The notes under the pieces are model-generated. The model was not told the origin of the DNA. It was given only the letters and a program-made list of their open reading frames with translations, and made no database searches. A stretch of 64,000 nt of DNA, taken from positions 14,624,501 through 14,688,500 of the forward strand of contig NC_092566.1 in NCBI RefSeq assembly GCF_037975245.1, read 5' to 3'. How positions within the stretch are numbered: the first letter of the stretch is position 1; the number at the start of each line of letters is the position of its first letter. The DNA is from Apostichopus japonicus (lineage: Eukaryota; Echinodermata; Holothuroidea; Aspidochirotida; Stichopodidae). The translations under genes were made by a program, and so were the position numbers. Shown here in pieces: positions 54,586 to 64,000 of the stretch.

Positions 54586-57500
54586 TATCAACTATCATCA
54601 ACTATCCATGGGGTGTTATTTGTTCCATCTGTACTTACCGTTCGACACTCCCCCAACCCCTCCTCCCCGCACTCTCTAGCGCTAAAATATGTGAATATCA
54701 CTTTTCGTTATTGTGTACGTTCTACGCATACATACAGCAATTTCACAGGAAATCGTACACAATTACTCCGAGACACTCATGCAAACTGGAATAGATATAA
54801 ATCAAATTTGTGGCTCTCTACAACTTGAGAAGAGAAAAAAAAGACCACAAACGACAAAAAAAAAAATCGAAACTTCGTGTATGAAATAATATCCGTCCAA
54901 CAAAATAATGATTCATTGAGAATGTCGCCTGTTTCTAATGGCTATGGTTCTTAATCTAATATTTTCGCTCAAGGCTGATTTTGCGTGCTACAACCTTATC
55001 ACCGTACTGTCGTTTTCAATTAATTACAACGAAGTTTTATGGTCACATTTCTACGGAGAGGAACTTAAGCTCGAGAAAAGGTGAAATTTGATGATTTTTC
55101 TCATTCCACGTCAGACAAATTGAATTTTTGTCGTTTTAAATTAAGGGTAACCTATATGTCAACTATAAATTTCAACGGTGTCTATAGTTTACAAGAACCA
55201 ACCCCTCTCCCCCCCCGCCCCCCCTCCCCCGTCTCACGATTCGGTTTTTCTTAGGTAGGAATTTATATAACATTTTATACTTTTTGGAATAAATGGAACA
55301 TCATTTTGAGGAGAGTAAATTCACTACTAATATTTGGTTCAAATATCTTATGATGGCAATAGACGTATATGGTTACTGGTGGTGTGGTATGTATCATGAT
55401 AAATTGATACTGAGAATCTCAATCAATTTTGAGGTAATGAAATTTATTTGTTGCTCTGTGGATTCCTTGGTAACAAGGTAATATGACTCTCTTAAAATCA
55501 AAATGAGACCAAATTCTTTACTATTTTCTATATTTTGTCGTCTGAGCCCAGAGAAGGTTTTGCCTTGAAAAATACCTATAGTATCTTTGATGTTAGTCTA
55601 AATCAGTTTGATTTTACAATCTTCACTGAATCGTACTATATTTTATGAGTCGCTGGATAGAATATTTATACAAGCGACTCATGACAGGGGGGGGGGGGGG
55701 GGAGGGGTGGTTATTGGCTTGTCGTATGATTGGAGCACCGAAAAAAACGTTAGCTAGTATCCGAACAAGCAGGTTAAGGGGGGGGGGGTAGGTAGGTATT
55801 GGCTTGTCGTATGATTGGAGCACCGAAATAAACGTTTGCTAGTATCCGAACAAGCAGGTTAAGGGGGGGGGGGGGGTGGAGGTGGGTATTAGTTCGTCGT
55901 ATGATTGGAGCACCGAAATAAACGTTAGCTAGTATCCGAACAAGCGAGTCGGGGGGGGGGGAGGGGGTTGGGTGTAGTTGCTCGAATGATTGGAGCACCG
56001 AAATCAATTTCAGCTAGTCACCGAAATAAATTTCAGCTAGTATCCGAAATAGATTAGACATGTGCCTTTCTTTCGGGGACTGACTGGGGAGATCATATAT
56101 ATAACAAGGTCTTTTCTTCCTGAGCCAAAACCCTTACGGTGTTTAGTGTAAGCGTATCAATAACAAATAGAGAAACACGGGGTAGGGAAGGGATGGGGGC
56201 GGTTAGGGAAGGTAAAGGGATATTGACATATCTTTCCCCCTTAGCCAGAGACTATTTCTTAGTTCTATACCAGATGTACAGCACAACTTTAACCAACGTA
56301 TCAGAGACCATACCGGTCAAGAGAAGATTCCGCAAAGCAACAATAAATTAATTAAAGTGAATCCAGACCAAATTAGATTATCCTATAGGTTAGATTTAGT
56401 TCACATTGTCTAATCTTAACCAGATAAGTTTAGATGAAGCAGAATTAGATTACCCAAAATAATCTACAGACAAGATTACACAAGACTATAGAAGATTATT
56501 TTTAGATTAAGTAAGGCCAGATTAGGTTAACCTAGATTCTGTAAGATGACGTTAGTCCACGCTGTCTGATCTTAAAAGATTAGACGAGACCATACGAGAT
56601 TAGGTAACTGTAAATTAGATAAGGCTAGATTAGATTAGACGAGACATGATTAATTTAGATTAGACTGTCTAATCTAGACACGTTCAGACAAGTGGAGACT
56701 GTGTGATATTATAATAGGTAATTCTAGAGTATATCAGGGTAGACTAAATCTGTCAAGATCAAATTAAATTAGATTAGGCTGCCTAATCTAGACAGGATTT
56801 GACAAGTGGAGACTGTGTGATATTAAATTAGGTAAATCTAGAGCACATAAGGGATAGAATATATATGACAAGATCAAATTAAACTATCTAATCGAGACAA
56901 AAGATTTGACAGATAGATTAACTTTCTTTTATTATAATATTTCTGAATCAAATTAAACCATCCTGTTAATTTAAACTTTATTTTCTCATTATTTTGTTAA
57001 TTCTTTCCAAGAATATCTGCATACAGTTTATCTGACAAAAAACAAATCTTATTCGATAGTCTATTTAATTACGTAAGTTGAACAAAATGTTCGGTATTTG
57101 CTTTACGAATGTTTCATTTTTATCCAAATTGGATTTACATGTGGATGCTAAATTTATATAAAACATCATTATAAAATGCAGCGTTGTATGTATACGAGAT
57201 GCATTAACTTGTGTACAGTATGCTGTTTTGTCATTGCGCGTTGGAACAATGGTAATTATTCATTGTTTTAATTAGTTGAGTACCGTATGTGTTGCTGGGT
57301 ACAATGCAACACACTATAAAGTACCTGCGTGTATGTTTATTGGGTGTTGACATAATTTAATTACTTCACATAAAATATTTACTCTCAAATATAACCGATG
57401 ACGTTAACCGCCCTTCAAGAGCGTCCACAAAAATGTCCTCTGAGGACTGAACTTCTTCTTTCTTATCAAATCTTGACGCCATATACCCATGCACTGTTTG

Positions 57501-60500
57501 CTGTTTCTTCCGTTTTTAAACGCTGAATTTGCAAGATTATACTCTCAGGAAAGTAATCAATTTACTGATTGAAAAAGTAAATCTCTGTAAAGATAATTGT
57601 ATTGAAAAGTGAATTCTTAGGATATGTATGTATATTGGCTGTTTAATGTATGCAGATGTTTGGTTATGATATGTTATAGCCCCACCCCCCCCCCCCAATG
57701 AATTTCAATAGTGTGTGCATATTATCTGTATCGATTTTCAAGATATACACTTTAAAAATATACTAAATCCCTGAAATGCTCCTTTAAGGCTGAACTGCTG
57801 ATGATGTCGGCTCTTCTTTCTTTCCTCACTGTGACATATCAATACTAAAAAGTTTTCCTAAATAAATCATTTAATTAAAATAAAAATTATGCATTTTGAA
57901 CTGTTGTAAATATATTACATGATGATTCTTACATAAACGGCTACTTAAGTATATATATTCAAATAAAAATACTTACATGTATCTAAGTAAATGTTCTACC
58001 AGTTGCACGACAGCTACTCCTTCCGAGGGTGAGTGCTCATAATTTAGACCACATGTACCGTCTGTGCCAATAATAAACTATACAGGAAGCAAAAACAAAT
58101 GTTGACGTCAAAACATATATGAAATTAGTGAATCATTTATCATAAGGATAAATAAAGTTTATCATGTATGGATACAAAAGAACTAGAGTGTTCGATTACT
58201 GGAACGAGTACAAAAACAAGTGATTGATTGATATAGCATGTATTATACCAGGCGCGTATCCAGGATTTTCTAACCCGGGGGGCGCGAATTACTATCTAAG
58301 CGGAGCTGGTTGGCGCGTAGCGTACAGAAAATTTTTGAGTAAATATACTCCCTAGATCGCCGGAAATGACCCTTTCCTGGCCTGGCTAATTTGCAGATAA
58401 ACGAAGAATAAGGTGCCATCGCCAAATTACACCAACAAAATGTGACAAATGTCAATAAGTAGATGAGAGCGAAATAAAAAAAGTCAATAATCGCTAATAA
58501 ATAAAAAGTGGTAAAGAGCTGAAAAAGGCGCCAGCAGTCCATTTGAGTCCGTCAGGGGGGGGGGGGCATCCGCCCCCCTGACCATATGGGCGCTCCACCA
58601 CTGCGCGGCGGGGGTGCAGGCCCTAATTCGCCATTACTAATGTAAAAGAGAGTTTTGACATAATTGGACCTCCATGCTTTTTCTACATCTACATGAGACA
58701 TGTCGTTGTTTACATTAGCATCCCGCGGTATACTGCGCAATTTGAACGGACCGTACGGTACATGATGGCATGCGATGTAATAACCGATGCTTGCGTATAT
58801 GATATTGACATGAACACGTTGAACGCGCGCGAAGCGCGAAAATTTTTGGTTATTTTTTCAGGCAAGTCGGACAGTTTTGAGGCTTTCCATCCTGGAACGG
58901 CATTTTCATGCTCACTGATATGATGTGATATCTGCTGTTTGCGTTACAAATTCGAACAGGCGCGTAGCGAGGAATTTGCCAAGGGAGGGGCGAAGACTGT
59001 AGGCAAATTATCTAAGCGTAGCGCCATCATATAGGTTGGCGCGAAGCGTACAAGAAAATTTTGGCCGAAAATGCCTCCCAGATCGCTGGAAATGACACTT
59101 CCCAGGCCTTGTAAGTTGCCTCTAAGCACTTTCTATTTTGAAATTACTTTGCGATATCATTTAAAAAAATGCTGAAATGGGGGGTGGCGGGCGGTCGCCC
59201 CCATCCCAAAATGCGTCATGTTCCCCGACGACACGGTCGATTTCGAGACCAGCCACAGTTGGTTTCATAGCACAATTCTACACACGCGTTATGATAGACC
59301 ATATATAGTATATATATAGATCATTAGTGAGAGAGGGAAATGGAAACGTCAAAAAATGGAGTTGTCGGTGTAAGGGGTAGGGTGAGTCACACTTTTACGA
59401 AATCATTGATCCGTCACTGGCTACCCTTCAGCGCTGTAATGATGTCACTGTTCCTCTTTCTCTTCCCGGTGTCTTCGCGTTTTGCTTTTACTCGCTCTTT
59501 TTCTCCTTTTTCTCTCTTTCTTCTTTTTCTTTTCCCTTCCTTCCTCTCCTCCTCCTCTTTTTTCCCCTCTTTTTTTCCTTTTTTCTTCTCTTTTTTTTCT
59601 CTTCTCTTTTTCTTCCCGGGGGGCGCGCGCCCCCAACGCCCCCCCCGGATACGCACCTGTATACTGTCTGTCTGCATGTCGGTATATCTGTCTGTATGTC
59701 TGTCTGTCTATCTATCTGTCTTTGTATCTGTCTATCTGTCTATCTATCTGTCTGTCTGTCTATCTATCTGTTTACCTGGCTGTATGTGCATCTGTATAGC
59801 TGTCTATCTATATATATATCTGTCTGTTTGTGTATATGTATATCTGTCTATCTGTCTATCTGTCTGTCTGTATATATGTCTGTATATCTGTCTGTCTATC
59901 TGTCTAACTGTCTATCTGTCTATCTGTCTATCTATATATCTCTCTATCTATTTAGCTATATGTCTGTCTGTCTATCTGTCTGTCTGCATGTCTGTCTGTC
60001 CATCTGTCTATCTGTCTGTCTGTCTGTCTATCATATATCTATCTGTCTCTCTATCTATCGTTCTCTCTGTCGTTCCCTCTATCGTGCTATCTATCTATAT
60101 ATTTCAATTTTCAAAGTATCCATGGAAAAGCTTTTTTTTCACTTCAAAACAAAACCGTAAACCTTGGCGACACTATATTCTGTTACCTCTCTGCTTTCAC
60201 TTTTTACCTTCAGTTACGTTCAGTCCGTCACGCGTGACCTTCTTATTGTGTTTGTACTGGTCTAAGCTAACCGAATCATTTCTATTTTTAATGAAATATC
60301 GTTGGATTGAAATATTTATTATTATGTAAACATTATACGAAAAGACAAGAATAGTCTTTGAATGACGTAAGCTGCGAAATGAAAGGTCAGAATGTCATAT
60401 TGTTAGCAATAGATGAATATATCATGATGGTGTTTGTAAGTATATAAGCCTGATTCTTCAGAATGTTTTACACATAAGCAAGCATGGATGAAATTATTAT

Positions 60501-60561
60501 GGCAAAAAAATGGTATTTTACTTTCTTTCCATGGCGAGAGTAACAGAAGGAGTTATATAGT

Positions 60562-60617
<56 letters not shown>

Positions 60618-63357
60618 CTTTCTATTAATTTTTTACGGTATGGAGCAAATGTATACATGTCAAATGAAAATATGAAGAATTTAGGAAACAGAACATTTCA
60701 GAAAAGACAATGATTCACCACCTCCCCCCCCCCCTCCAATTACAAAGAAATCTAACCTGCATGGTTTTATCGAACCACCTGTTCCCTGCATTCATGCCTA
60801 CTCCACCCCCGTGAAGCATCTGTAGCGCCAATGGTTCATCGTCAGCGTCCATAGGTTTCCCTACCTCTGCCGGAGGGTGGTCCATGGGTGCATCCAGACA
60901 GAGGACAAAGATACATCGTTCAATCATGTCGAGGGAGTCTCTATTAGTTGAATCTATATAATCCACAAAAAAATCATGTCGAGAGAGTCTCTATTAGTTG
61001 AATCTGAATAATCCACACAAAAAACAAAATATGTCGAGGGAGTCTCTATTAGTTGAATCTATATAATCCGCACACAAAAAATAGACAAAATAAAATCATG
61101 TCGAGGGAGTCTCTATTAGTTGAATCTATATAATCAAAAAAAAAAAAAAAAAACAACGTTCTAATATCAAAATTTGTATTCTGATAAAACGTCAGAAATC
61201 GAACCATCAAAAGTCATTAGACCATTGTTTTGCCAAAACACGTTACCTTATAAGCGAAATAGAGTATCCGAGGGACAAATATCGGAAGATAAGGATAGTT
61301 ACTACCGATGAAGCAGTGCAAAGGAAAAACACCGTTATAAAGTAATAGTAGCACACTCGCAAAAGTATGCTCAATCTGCCAACGATGTACCTTATAATTA
61401 GCAAAGTTATATTTGGAGGTAACATTTCATAAGAGGAGGGGCGGGGGGGGGGGATGTTGGAATCACCCGTCTGACCCATACTTTGATCCGAGCTTGATCA
61501 TGGAATTGGTCAAAACTAACCTCTACAACCGTTGTAATACCGTTGTAAATGGTAAATGACTTAAAATGACATAGCGTGACACCCTAACCTTTCATGATGC
61601 TTAATTAATTTAATCTAATCTTAATTTTCAAATACTAAGAACGGACGTCTTGCAAAAGAAATAAACAGTTGTAATTGTTTTTTTCTCTAGAGGAGATTGT
61701 CTTTTCTTTACTGAAACTAGATTTCTTTGTGACACAAATTCAACTCTAACCTTTAATTAGCAACGCCTCTCAGCTATCCAAACCCATGATTAGCTTTCAT
61801 TGACTGTAATTCATGTTACTATGTTAAACTAAGAGGAAAGAATGGCTTTTCCAAGAAGAAAGAGGAGAAGAAGAAGAAAAAACCTAGGAGGAAATACAAG
61901 CGACAGCGATAAAAGAGAGGATTAGAAAAGAAAAAAGCTGTTGATGCGCTTAAAAAATATGGAACAAAGACGCCAAAAATTAAATGAATAAATTAAGTAA
62001 TTAATTAATTAATTAATAAAGAAAGAAAGAAACCAAAACCAGCGACTGGCTCATCTCTTAACGTTATTAGCCTAAATACTAAACATAAATATTATGTATT
62101 AAGTTATGTTGCAAATCTGAGAGAACTGTGCAACTGTAACGTTTTTAAATTTTTGTAGCGGAAAGGGTCTCACCCTGACATAACTCTATACTTCAGCTGA
62201 TTGGATTTAGGCCTATATAGAGTTATATCGTGAGATTATAGCCTTTCTTACGTATACATTATAATACATACTCTCCATAAGTTTCATTCTGGCCCTCGCC
62301 CAATCAGTTCTCGACATCGCTGTCAAAAATCCTATAGACGGATCTGTTTCTTCGGTTGAGGAATCAACGATGCGTTTCAATTGACTGACAAGATCTTGGT
62401 CACTTAATCGCTTAAAGTTGATGATGACGTCGAGTACGAAAAACTGGCAACGAAAAGGAAAAAAATGAGTAAAAAGAATTAGAAGGAAAGAAAATAATGA
62501 TTTTATTAAAATTGATGTCTGTGACCTGATTTAAGACTATAGGTGTCATATGGTTTGTTGTTTCTTGATTCAGATTGTGGAATCATTTTCAGTTGATCTG
62601 ATTGTCAATATGAGTTGTGATTTAGGACAAAACAAACATGCTAGCCGAAGACTTTGCCACATGGGGTTAAATAATATATCTTTTTTAGCATAGAGATATG
62701 TGCGTGAAAGTGCATATATTGAGACTATCAGTTAAACTACTTTGAAGTGAAAACCTACAAACAATCGCATGTTATAATTAGTAAGCTTTGAAAAAATATC
62801 AACGACATCATATCAATAAACCAATATAGAAAATGGAGTGATTTAAATAAAAGCATTATTATGTATATGCAGGTCTGAAGTGTTCAGACTTATTAATGAT
62901 GCATATGACTTAAAATAATTGTATAAAAATAACAAGTTTTAGCCTTTGAGAAGCAACCTGAAAATGAGAACATTATTTCAGAATTGGTATTGACGTTGTT
63001 TACGCAAACCTATATAACAATGTACACTGTAAACTGTAATATGTCCTCTCCATCGATATCAGAATGTTTATTTGGTTATTGTAAATCGATATTTGTTCTA
63101 TTCTTCGATATCAGAATGTTAACTTGGTCATTGTAAAACTGATAAATGTCCTTTCTATCGGTATCAGAATATTTACCTGGTTATTGCAAACTACTATAAT
63201 GTGTTCAGGTTCTGGCATCACACTACTCGTTGGTGAAACTAATTCATCCTTTACTAATCCAGGTACACGATAGGATGAGAACAGTCTGTAATATTGCTCC
63301 ATACACATAGGTTGACCAGGTTTGTTGTGTCTAGCTCTGTCAACTGGCAAAGCTTTT
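39946..63357 (-). CDS. ChAT: Choline O-acetyltransferase-like gene, 3' ten exons (5' part off window)
   Basis: Exons on minus: 63357-63177, 62443-62272, 60953-60757, 58077-57977, 47887-47753, 47259-47137, 43962-43824, 43443-43381, 42723-42586 and 40176-39946. They total 1480 bp, about 492 residues, and every junction keeps frame. Family: choline/carnitine acyltransferase, acetyl-CoA plus choline to acetylcholine, cytosol of cholinergic neurons. Landmarks: [45 protein letters not shown], the catalytic His in [52 protein letters not shown] and [11 protein letters not shown]. Val-Asp-Asn after GR matches choline rather than carnitine enzymes (Thr-Glu-Thr). The site of the carnitine-binding Arg holds Cys in GFDCHFLGL. 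The N-terminal third is missing only because the window ends. A carnitine acetyltransferase with altered specificity is the alternative. Confidence 0.88.
42066..42410 (-). repeat. tRNA-derived SINE in ChAT-like intron
   Basis: On minus, an A box (TGGCCAATTGG) and B box (GGTTCGATTCC) head, a body with AAGATGCTTATCTCACTTGC and AAAGCGCTTTGAGA, and an (ATT)n tail at 42083-42114. It is an intact-looking family member of about 345 bp. Confidence 0.8.
42586..42723 (-). CDS. ChAT: ChAT-like exon i
   Basis: 138 bp, acceptor CAATTAG, donor CAG|GTGAGT, phase 0 to 0. It codes [16 protein letters not shown] and [14 protein letters not shown] is invariant in the family. Confidence 0.87.
43381..43443 (-). 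CDS. ChAT: ChAT-like exon h (21 codons)
   Basis: 63 bp, acceptor AATTTTCAG, donor CAG|GTAATT, phase 0 to 0. It reads [19 protein letters not shown]. Short, but both neighbours and the frame demand it. Confidence 0.8.
43824..43962 (-). CDS. ChAT: ChAT-like exon g (substrate-site signature)
   Basis: 139 bp, acceptor CTTTCAG, donor CCA|GTAAGC, phase 2 to 0. It codes [20 protein letters not shown] and [12 protein letters not shown]. The Val-Asp-Asn triplet is the choline-type signature. Confidence 0.88.
45425..45742. mobile_element. hAT-like MITE, complete (318 bp)
   Basis: Ends CAGGCGCGTAGCCAGG and CCTTGGCTACGCGCCTG, flanked by direct GGATAAT (45418-45424 and 45743-45749). It has inner poly-G and poly-C tracts. 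Body sequence such as CCCAGATCGCTGGAAATG recurs at 58249-58400 and 58957-59150. CAG...CTG ends and a 7-8-bp duplication suggest hAT. Confidence 0.75.
46016..46082. repeat. Right-end remnant of the GCGTAGCC MITE family
   Basis: A poly-C tract followed by AGCTACGCGCCTGG, without a matching left end nearby. Confidence 0.55.
46735..46915. repeat. About 90-bp tandem repeat, two copies
   Basis: Both copies share CCTGGCCAGC-type sequence, a poly-G tract, CCATGCCTGCTTATGTGCCC and CCCTCCCCAATTTG. The open frames across them are incidental. Confidence 0.8.
47137..47259 (-). CDS. ChAT: ChAT-like exon f
   Basis: 123 bp, acceptor TTGACCATAG, donor TCG|GTAAGT, phase 2 to 2. It codes [18 protein letters not shown] and [17 protein letters not shown], conserved in choline enzymes. 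Confidence 0.87.
47753..47887 (-). CDS. ChAT: ChAT-like exon e
   Basis: 135 bp, acceptor CGCTTCACAG, donor ATGA|GTAAGT, phase 2 to 2. It codes [20 protein letters not shown] and WKL. It is separated from exon d by a 10.1-kb intron that carries the CACTA-like element. Confidence 0.87.
   Translation of the reverse strand, partial: RFRNTQEEIDESTIDMRVALPKTIEMEADVIYNRRHPEGNTNAR
48885..49030 (+). repeat. Dispersed repeat B, copy 2
   Basis: CCTGGGCACGAA, CTCTCAACCCCAGTCCC and ATCGAGACTGTGACT match 32325-32480. It lies within the 10.1-kb ChAT-like intron. Confidence 0.6.
50341..51880. repeat. 1.5-kb palindrome with 147-bp tandem units
   Basis: The left arm from 50341 (GGGTTTGGTTAGCTGGGAAGG) is the inverse of the right arm ending near 51875 (CCTTCCCAGCTAACCAAACC). 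Between them, units starting CAGTAGACCCCCAAAA lie at 50761, 50905, 51052 and 51201 (spacing 144, 147 and 149). Inverted copies follow from about 51330. Each unit carries GACCTAGGTCAGCTCATGA. Confidence 0.85.
52028..52230 (-). CDS. Unrecognised exon inside the CACTA-like element
   Basis: An open frame of about 67 codons after acceptor TTTCTTTCTTCCAG, ending at TAG. It contains [37 protein letters not shown] and a basic tail. It could be part of an element-encoded protein or a captured host exon. No motif that I know. Confidence 0.3.
54379..54469. repeat. (AT)n microsatellite
   Basis: About 65 bp of AT dinucleotides leading straight into a truncated SINE. Confidence 0.95.
54470..54590 (+). repeat. 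5'-truncated tRNA-derived SINE plus (AT)n
   Basis: Only the B box side remains (GGTTCGAATCC), followed by AGTTTTTTCACTGTTC and CAACTCATTACGATTTTCAT, the same tail as at 26390-26430, then another AT array. Confidence 0.7.
55685..56055. repeat. About 93-bp tandem repeat with poly-G
   Basis: Three good units and a partial fourth, each with a poly-G run, then CGTATGATTGGAGCACCGAA and ACGTTAGCTAGTATCCGAAC. Confidence 0.85.
56350..56920. repeat. TTAGATTA-rich region with about 120-bp tandem duplication
   Basis: Dozens of AGATTA/TAATCT motifs in both orientations. From 56660 a unit with TCTAATCTAGACA, AAGTGGAGACTGTGTGATAT and AGATCAAATTAAA is repeated two to three times. Confidence 0.75.
57977..58077 (-). 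CDS. ChAT: ChAT-like exon d (catalytic histidine)
   Basis: 101 bp, acceptor CCTGTATAG, donor ACAT|GTAAGT, phase 0 to 2. It codes [20 protein letters not shown] and [11 protein letters not shown]. The His in EHS is the general base of the family. Confidence 0.88.
58249..58400. mobile_element. GCGTAGCC MITE family, left-end copy
   Basis: Starts CAGGCGCGTATCCAGG and shares TTGGCGCGTAGCGTACA and AGATCGCCGGAAATGA with the complete copy at 45425-45742. Its right end is not clear. Confidence 0.6.
58957..59659. mobile_element. GCGTAGCC MITE family, longer or composite copy
   Basis: Left end CAGGCGCGTAGCGAGG and body close to 45425-45620, then other sequence and a pyrimidine-rich stretch. A GGATACGCACCTG end at 59647-59659 could be the right terminus. 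It may be two insertions side by side. Confidence 0.5.
59661..60095. repeat. (TCTG/TCTA)n tetranucleotide microsatellite
   Basis: About 435 bp of mixed TCTG and TCTA units. It keeps a 329-codon frame open on plus ([13 protein letters not shown]), which is not a gene. Confidence 0.95.
60564..60615. repeat. (AT)n microsatellite
   Basis: About 50 bp of AT dinucleotides in the intron between exons c and d. Confidence 0.95.
60757..60953 (-). CDS. ChAT: ChAT-like exon c
   Basis: 197 bp, phase 1 to 0, donor CAG|GTTAGA. It codes [20 protein letters not shown], an insert richer in acidic and Pro residues than I expect of vertebrate enzymes, then [20 protein letters not shown]. The acceptor is unusual: ATTATATAG with only a distant T-run. 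The acceptor plus exon start is repeated three more times upstream (to 61135). Confidence 0.87.
60910..61137 (-). repeat. Four tandem copies of a splice acceptor and exon start
   Basis: On minus, the string ATTCAACTAATAGAGACTC and TCGACATGAT with the preceding TGGATTATATAG occurs four times. The copy nearest exon c is its real 5' end. The others lie in the intron up to 61137. Confidence 0.85.
62272..62443 (-). CDS. ChAT: ChAT-like exon b
   Basis: 172 bp, acceptor TTCGTTGCCAG, donor GAGA|GTATGT, phase 0 to 1. It codes [15 protein letters not shown] to the [14 protein letters not shown] region, the segment just before the STNRDS motif. Confidence 0.85.
63041..63192 (-). repeat. Three tandem copies of an exon end and splice donor
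   Basis: The pattern TTGCAATAACCAG, donor, ATATTCTGATACCGAT at the end of exon a recurs, imperfectly, at about 63100-63140 and 63050-63086. The intronic copies have lost a proper GT donor or read AAGTTAAC. Confidence 0.75.
63177..63357 (-). CDS. ChAT: ChAT-like exon a (first in window)
   Basis: 181 bp, acceptor TTTTTTTGTAG, donor CCAG|GTAAAT, enters in phase 2 and leaves in phase 0. It codes [14 protein letters not shown] to [10 protein letters not shown], the conserved region around [11 protein letters not shown]. Its donor region is repeated twice in the following intron. Confidence 0.85.
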
Positions 63358-63781
63358 CTACAAAAAAAAAAAAGAAAAAAAAAAGGAAAATATTAACATA
63401 ATTTTCGTTCATAGAAATTCACAAGGGGGACCCAGTGTTATTGAATAATTACGTACTGGGAAAGTACGGTATATCTGTGGAAAGAACTGCTGTTTTAAAG
63501 GATTGCTCTGCTGATCGTCCTCTCGCCACATCATCTCGAATTTTGTTAACGAATATTTATATAAACCAATGTGAAGGAAACAAAATTATTAATCTTTCCT
63601 CACAGGTATGGGAAGAAGAATTTGATCACTTTCCTCATTTAATGTCACGATTTGAGTACTTGATAACTTGGAACCCGTGGGCTATGTATATCAATTCGAC
63701 CGTATAAAACGCAAGTTATTATTGATAGCCACGAGGCAGTGATATTGATCAACAGGTATTTCTCCTTTTACGCCCTCTTTA

Positions 63782-63914
<133 letters not shown>

Positions 63915-64000
63915 TGCACCCTTAGACCGTCTAAATTAGATGGCTTGGAAATTTAAGTTTTGCTCCGAAACTTCCGTTCGAAATCCGACTCTAGCGATCG

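Noticed and set aside
55685..56055. CRISPR-like array of regular repeats
   Set aside because: The units are about 93-bp direct tandem repeats with no unique spacers, in eukaryotic DNA.
59340..60329. Longest open frame in the window (329 codons, plus)
   Set aside because: It is kept open by pyrimidine-rich DNA and the (TCTG/TCTA)n microsatellite. Its repeated SVCLSIYLS sequence is a repeat artefact with no domain or splice logic.
61243..61479. Minus-strand open frame between ChAT-like exons b and c
   Set aside because: The family alignment runs straight from exon b ([13 protein letters not shown]) to exon c (STNRDS) with matching phases, so there is no room for it.
57977..63357. Vesicular acetylcholine transporter nested in the ChAT-like gene
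   Set aside because: In animals it sits in the first ChAT intron. That part of the gene is beyond the right edge, and no 12-TM coding sequence is present here.
63435..63707. 90-codon plus-strand frame near the right end
   Set aside because: It lies in the ChAT-like intron, shows no family resemblance, and has no supporting neighbour exons.

Overview
The window is metazoan nuclear DNA: AT-rich, intron-rich, dense in microsatellites and small transposons, and without prokaryotic gene organisation. Hyalin-repeat (HYR)-type exons and the gene content suggest an invertebrate deuterostome, perhaps an echinoderm. That is inference, because no single feature fixes the species. Almost all long uninterrupted reading frames are artefacts of (AT)n, (AAAAG)n, (TCTG/TCTA)n or poly-G tracts. 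The real genes are split into short exons, which I rebuilt from reading frame, splice sites and intron phase.

Left part (3.2-11.7 kb, minus strand): two tandem reconstructed genes with the same architecture. Each has a 64-bp signal-peptide exon, then a small symmetric phase-1 exon coding an Arg/Pro- or Ser/Arg/Pro-rich linker, then an exon with the first half of an HYR domain, then a short last exon. The predicted products are secreted proteins of about 109 and 102 residues. I know of no described family with this layout and regard it as the most novel item here. A decayed LINE reverse transcriptase follows at 12.6-13.5 kb.

Middle (20.7-30.3 kb, plus strand): two head-to-tail paralogs of the fatty-acid-binding protein (FABP) family. 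Each has a non-coding first exon with similar core promoter sequence (paired CCAAT motifs and a shared CACTCCTTG start region) and two coding exons split at the same place, giving proteins of 133 and 132 residues that probably carry lipids in the cytosol.

Right part (39.9-63.4 kb, minus strand): the 3' ten coding exons of a choline/carnitine acyltransferase, best called choline O-acetyltransferase. It includes the catalytic His motif and the Val-Asp-Asn substrate-site signature. The 5' exons lie beyond the right edge. Its introns hold a SINE, hAT-like miniature transposons, and a 10.1-kb intron carrying a 4.8-kb CACTA-like element with a large internal palindrome. Two exon/intron boundaries of this gene are copied in tandem into the flanking introns.

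The rest is repeat-rich intergenic DNA: tRNA-derived SINEs, a Harbinger-like MITE, a Penelope-like fragment, many poly(G)/poly(C) tracts linked to a GCGTAGCCAGG-ended MITE family, several dispersed repeat families and many microsatellites.
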